Source: Chlorobiota bacterium | GTDB taxonomy: Bacteria > Bacteroidota > Bacteroidia > Bacteroidales > JAADJA01 | Assembly: GCA_030592565.1 (NCBI GenBank) | Contig: JAUVIX010000173.1 | Span: 1 to 7,661 of the forward strand | DNA length: 7,661 bases | Direction: 5' to 3' | Part shown: positions 6,452-7,661 of the stretch, one piece after another | Numbering within the stretch: the stretch's first letter is position 1 | How the letters are laid out: each line of letters starts with the position of its first letter | Notes under the pieces: generated by a model | Seen by the model: the letters and a program-made list of their open reading frames with translations, nothing else | Told to the model about the DNA's origin: nothing | Database searches by the model: none | Made by a program: the position numbers and the translations under genes

Positions 6452-7661
6452 ATGAAAAAAATCATTAACATCTTATTCTTAATATTTTGTTTTACTGCAT
6501 TACATCAATCAAATGCCCAAACCTGGACTACCCCCATAAATATCTCACCCAATATGCCAGGCTTAGACAACCAGCCCGACCTCTGCATAGATCATAACGG
6601 AACCCTCCACTGCGTGTTTACCCACAAACTCGAAAGCAACTGGCGAAAAATTTATTACTCCAAATCAACTGACGACGGAGTAAGCTGGACAACACCCGAA
6701 GATATTTCATTGAACCCCGACACCTCGCTTATGAACCCGCATATCGTGGCCGACACAAACAACATCCTTTATGTTACTTACGATTACAATACGGGAAACC
6801 CGGCTGCTATTCAAATAAGACTTATAACATTTGACGGAAATCAGTGGAGTACCCCATTTATTGTAAGTGGTGAAATGTACAGTTGTCATCAAAACAAATT
6901 ATTAATTGATAACAATAACCGTATATATGTTTTTTGGACTTATCAAACATCTTTAACTTATTACAGATATTTTGAAAACGGGCAGTGGGGTGATATAATT
7001 TGCCCTTATCCGGGAAATCATAACTGGATTTTAGGGTCTGCCGTGATTGATAGTGAAAACAATATAAATTGTGTTGGAAGTTTTTCGTCTGCGCAAATAC
7101 CTCAAAGAACAATTTATTTTAAATATGAATATGATGATTATTGGACGGATAAAACATTTATAGGAAACCCAACTGACTATGGAAGCGTTGGTGGTATAGA
7201 CATTGACATTTTTACAACAGGGTTGCCCGCCATAACCTACCGACAAAAAACTTACTTTACCCCACCATACAACGACAGTACAATGTACACATTTTATAAC
7301 GGCAGTAACTGGTCAGAACCCGAACTCGTAGTAAACGACCCTTACGAACAAAAAATAGCAATAGACCCATACAATCGGGTGCACATAATTGACCGTGAAA
7401 AATTAGAAACAGGAACAAAACTGGTTCACTACCAAAAAATAAATGATATGTGGCAGGGATATATTATTGATGAGACGGAAATTGTTGTTGCTAATCCGAC
7501 TCTAATTGAAAAAGACAATGTTTTATATTTGTTGTATTATAAATGTTTTTCAGATAATGATTGTAAAATAAGGCTTACAAAAAATTATTTATTAACAGGT
7601 TTTCAAACCTATAAATATTTTTTAGAAGAATATAATATCTACCCAAACCCATTTAAAACCC
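6452..7661 (+). CDS. T9SS-secreted beta-propeller protein with Asp-box (sialidase-like fold), cut by the window edge
   Basis: The frame is open from ATG 6452 to the right edge (403 codons). Residues 1-23 (MKKIINILFLIFCFTALHQSNAQ) form a signal peptide, which decides this start over the in-frame ATG at 6206. The mature part is rich in W, Y, N and D and shows repeated propeller-type units: 'QPDLCIDHNGTLHCVFTH' (41-58), the Asp-box 'STDDGVSW' (72-79, pattern S-x-D-x-G-x-[TS]-W), 'NPHIVADTNNILYVTY' (about 95-110) and 'LLIDNNNRIYVFW' (about 150-162). The last residues, 'YNIYPNPFKT' (394-403), are the start of a T9SS type A sorting domain, so roughly 70-80 more residues are expected outside the window. 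Family knowledge says such proteins cross the outer membrane by the Por system and are anchored or released. I see no sialidase arginine triad, so enzyme activity is not claimed. Third-codon-position composition changes along the gene. Confidence 0.87.
   Translation, partial: MKKIINILFLIFCFTALHQSNAQTWTTPINISPNMPGLDNQPDLCIDHNGTLHCVFTHKLESNWRKIYYSKSTDDGVSWTTPEDISLNPDTSLMNPHIVADTNNILYVTYDYNTGNPAAIQIRLITFDGNQWSTPFIVSGEMYSCHQNKLLIDNNNRIYVFWTYQTSLTYYRYFENGQWGDIICPYPGNHNWILGSAVIDSENNINCVGSFSSAQIPQRTIYFKYEYDDYWTDKTFIGNPTDYGSVGGIDIDIFTTGLPAITYRQKTYFTPPYNDSTMYTFYNGSNWSEPELVVNDPYEQKIAIDPYNRVHIIDREKLETGTKLVHYQKINDMWQGYIIDETEIVVANPTLIEKDNVLYLLYYKCFSDNDCKIRLTKNYLLTGFQTYKYFLEEYNIYPNPFKT

Noticed and set aside
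6196..6471. Minus-strand open frame of 91 codons in the intergenic region
   Set aside because: No recognisable motif; it covers both the rightward promoter candidate and the start of the Asp-box gene. I consider it chance.
7031..7246. Minus-strand open frames under the Asp-box gene (also 6707-6892 and 6858-7112)
   Set aside because: They are antisense to a frame with a signal peptide, Asp-box and T9SS motif, and have no features of their own.
6452..7661. Calling the Asp-box protein a sialidase
   Set aside because: Only one good Asp-box and a general propeller pattern are visible, and the catalytic Arg triad, Tyr/Glu pair and FRIP-type motif were not found.

Overview
The window is an AT-rich stretch of a Bacteroidota (Bacteroidetes) chromosome, most likely from a Bacteroidales or Marinilabiliales-type environmental lineage. 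The signs are: a protein whose last visible residues are the YPNP motif that opens a type IX secretion (T9SS, Por) sorting domain; a second exported protein with the beta-helix/HYLSSP architecture common in that phylum; TAnnTTTG-type promoters; AT-rich leaders without Shine-Dalgarno sequences; and an OmpH-type chaperone. The genus cannot be read from the sequence.

Layout, left to right: (1) 1-1969, minus strand, a large secreted right-handed beta-helix protein whose C-terminus lies beyond the left edge. (2) 1970-2283, a divergent intergenic region with a good minus-strand promoter candidate and a weak plus-strand one. (3) 2284-2805, plus strand, a complete OmpH/Skp-family periplasmic chaperone. 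(4) 2806-2854, a 49-base convergent gap almost filled by a perfect 28-base palindrome, a bidirectional terminator. (5) 2855-6118, minus strand, a complete 1087-residue exported tricorn-type S41 protease with two beta-propeller regions, PDZ and catalytic domain. (6) 6119-6451, a divergent intergenic region with back-to-back promoter candidates. (7) 6452-7661, plus strand, a secreted beta-propeller/Asp-box (sialidase-like fold) protein cut by the right edge just as its T9SS sorting domain begins.

The four genes read as separate transcription units (divergent, convergent, divergent), so no operon is visible. The common theme is the cell envelope: every product has an N-terminal signal peptide. 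OmpH would escort outer-membrane proteins through the periplasm, the tricorn homologue would degrade peptides there, and the two edge genes are probably cell-surface or released proteins. I see no RNA gene, CRISPR array, insertion sequence, phage gene or defence system, and nothing here amounts to a clearly new biological system. The points most worth a second look are the patchwork codon usage of the right-hand gene, the stop-free frame running through its leader, and a Gly in place of an expected active-site Ser in the tricorn homologue.
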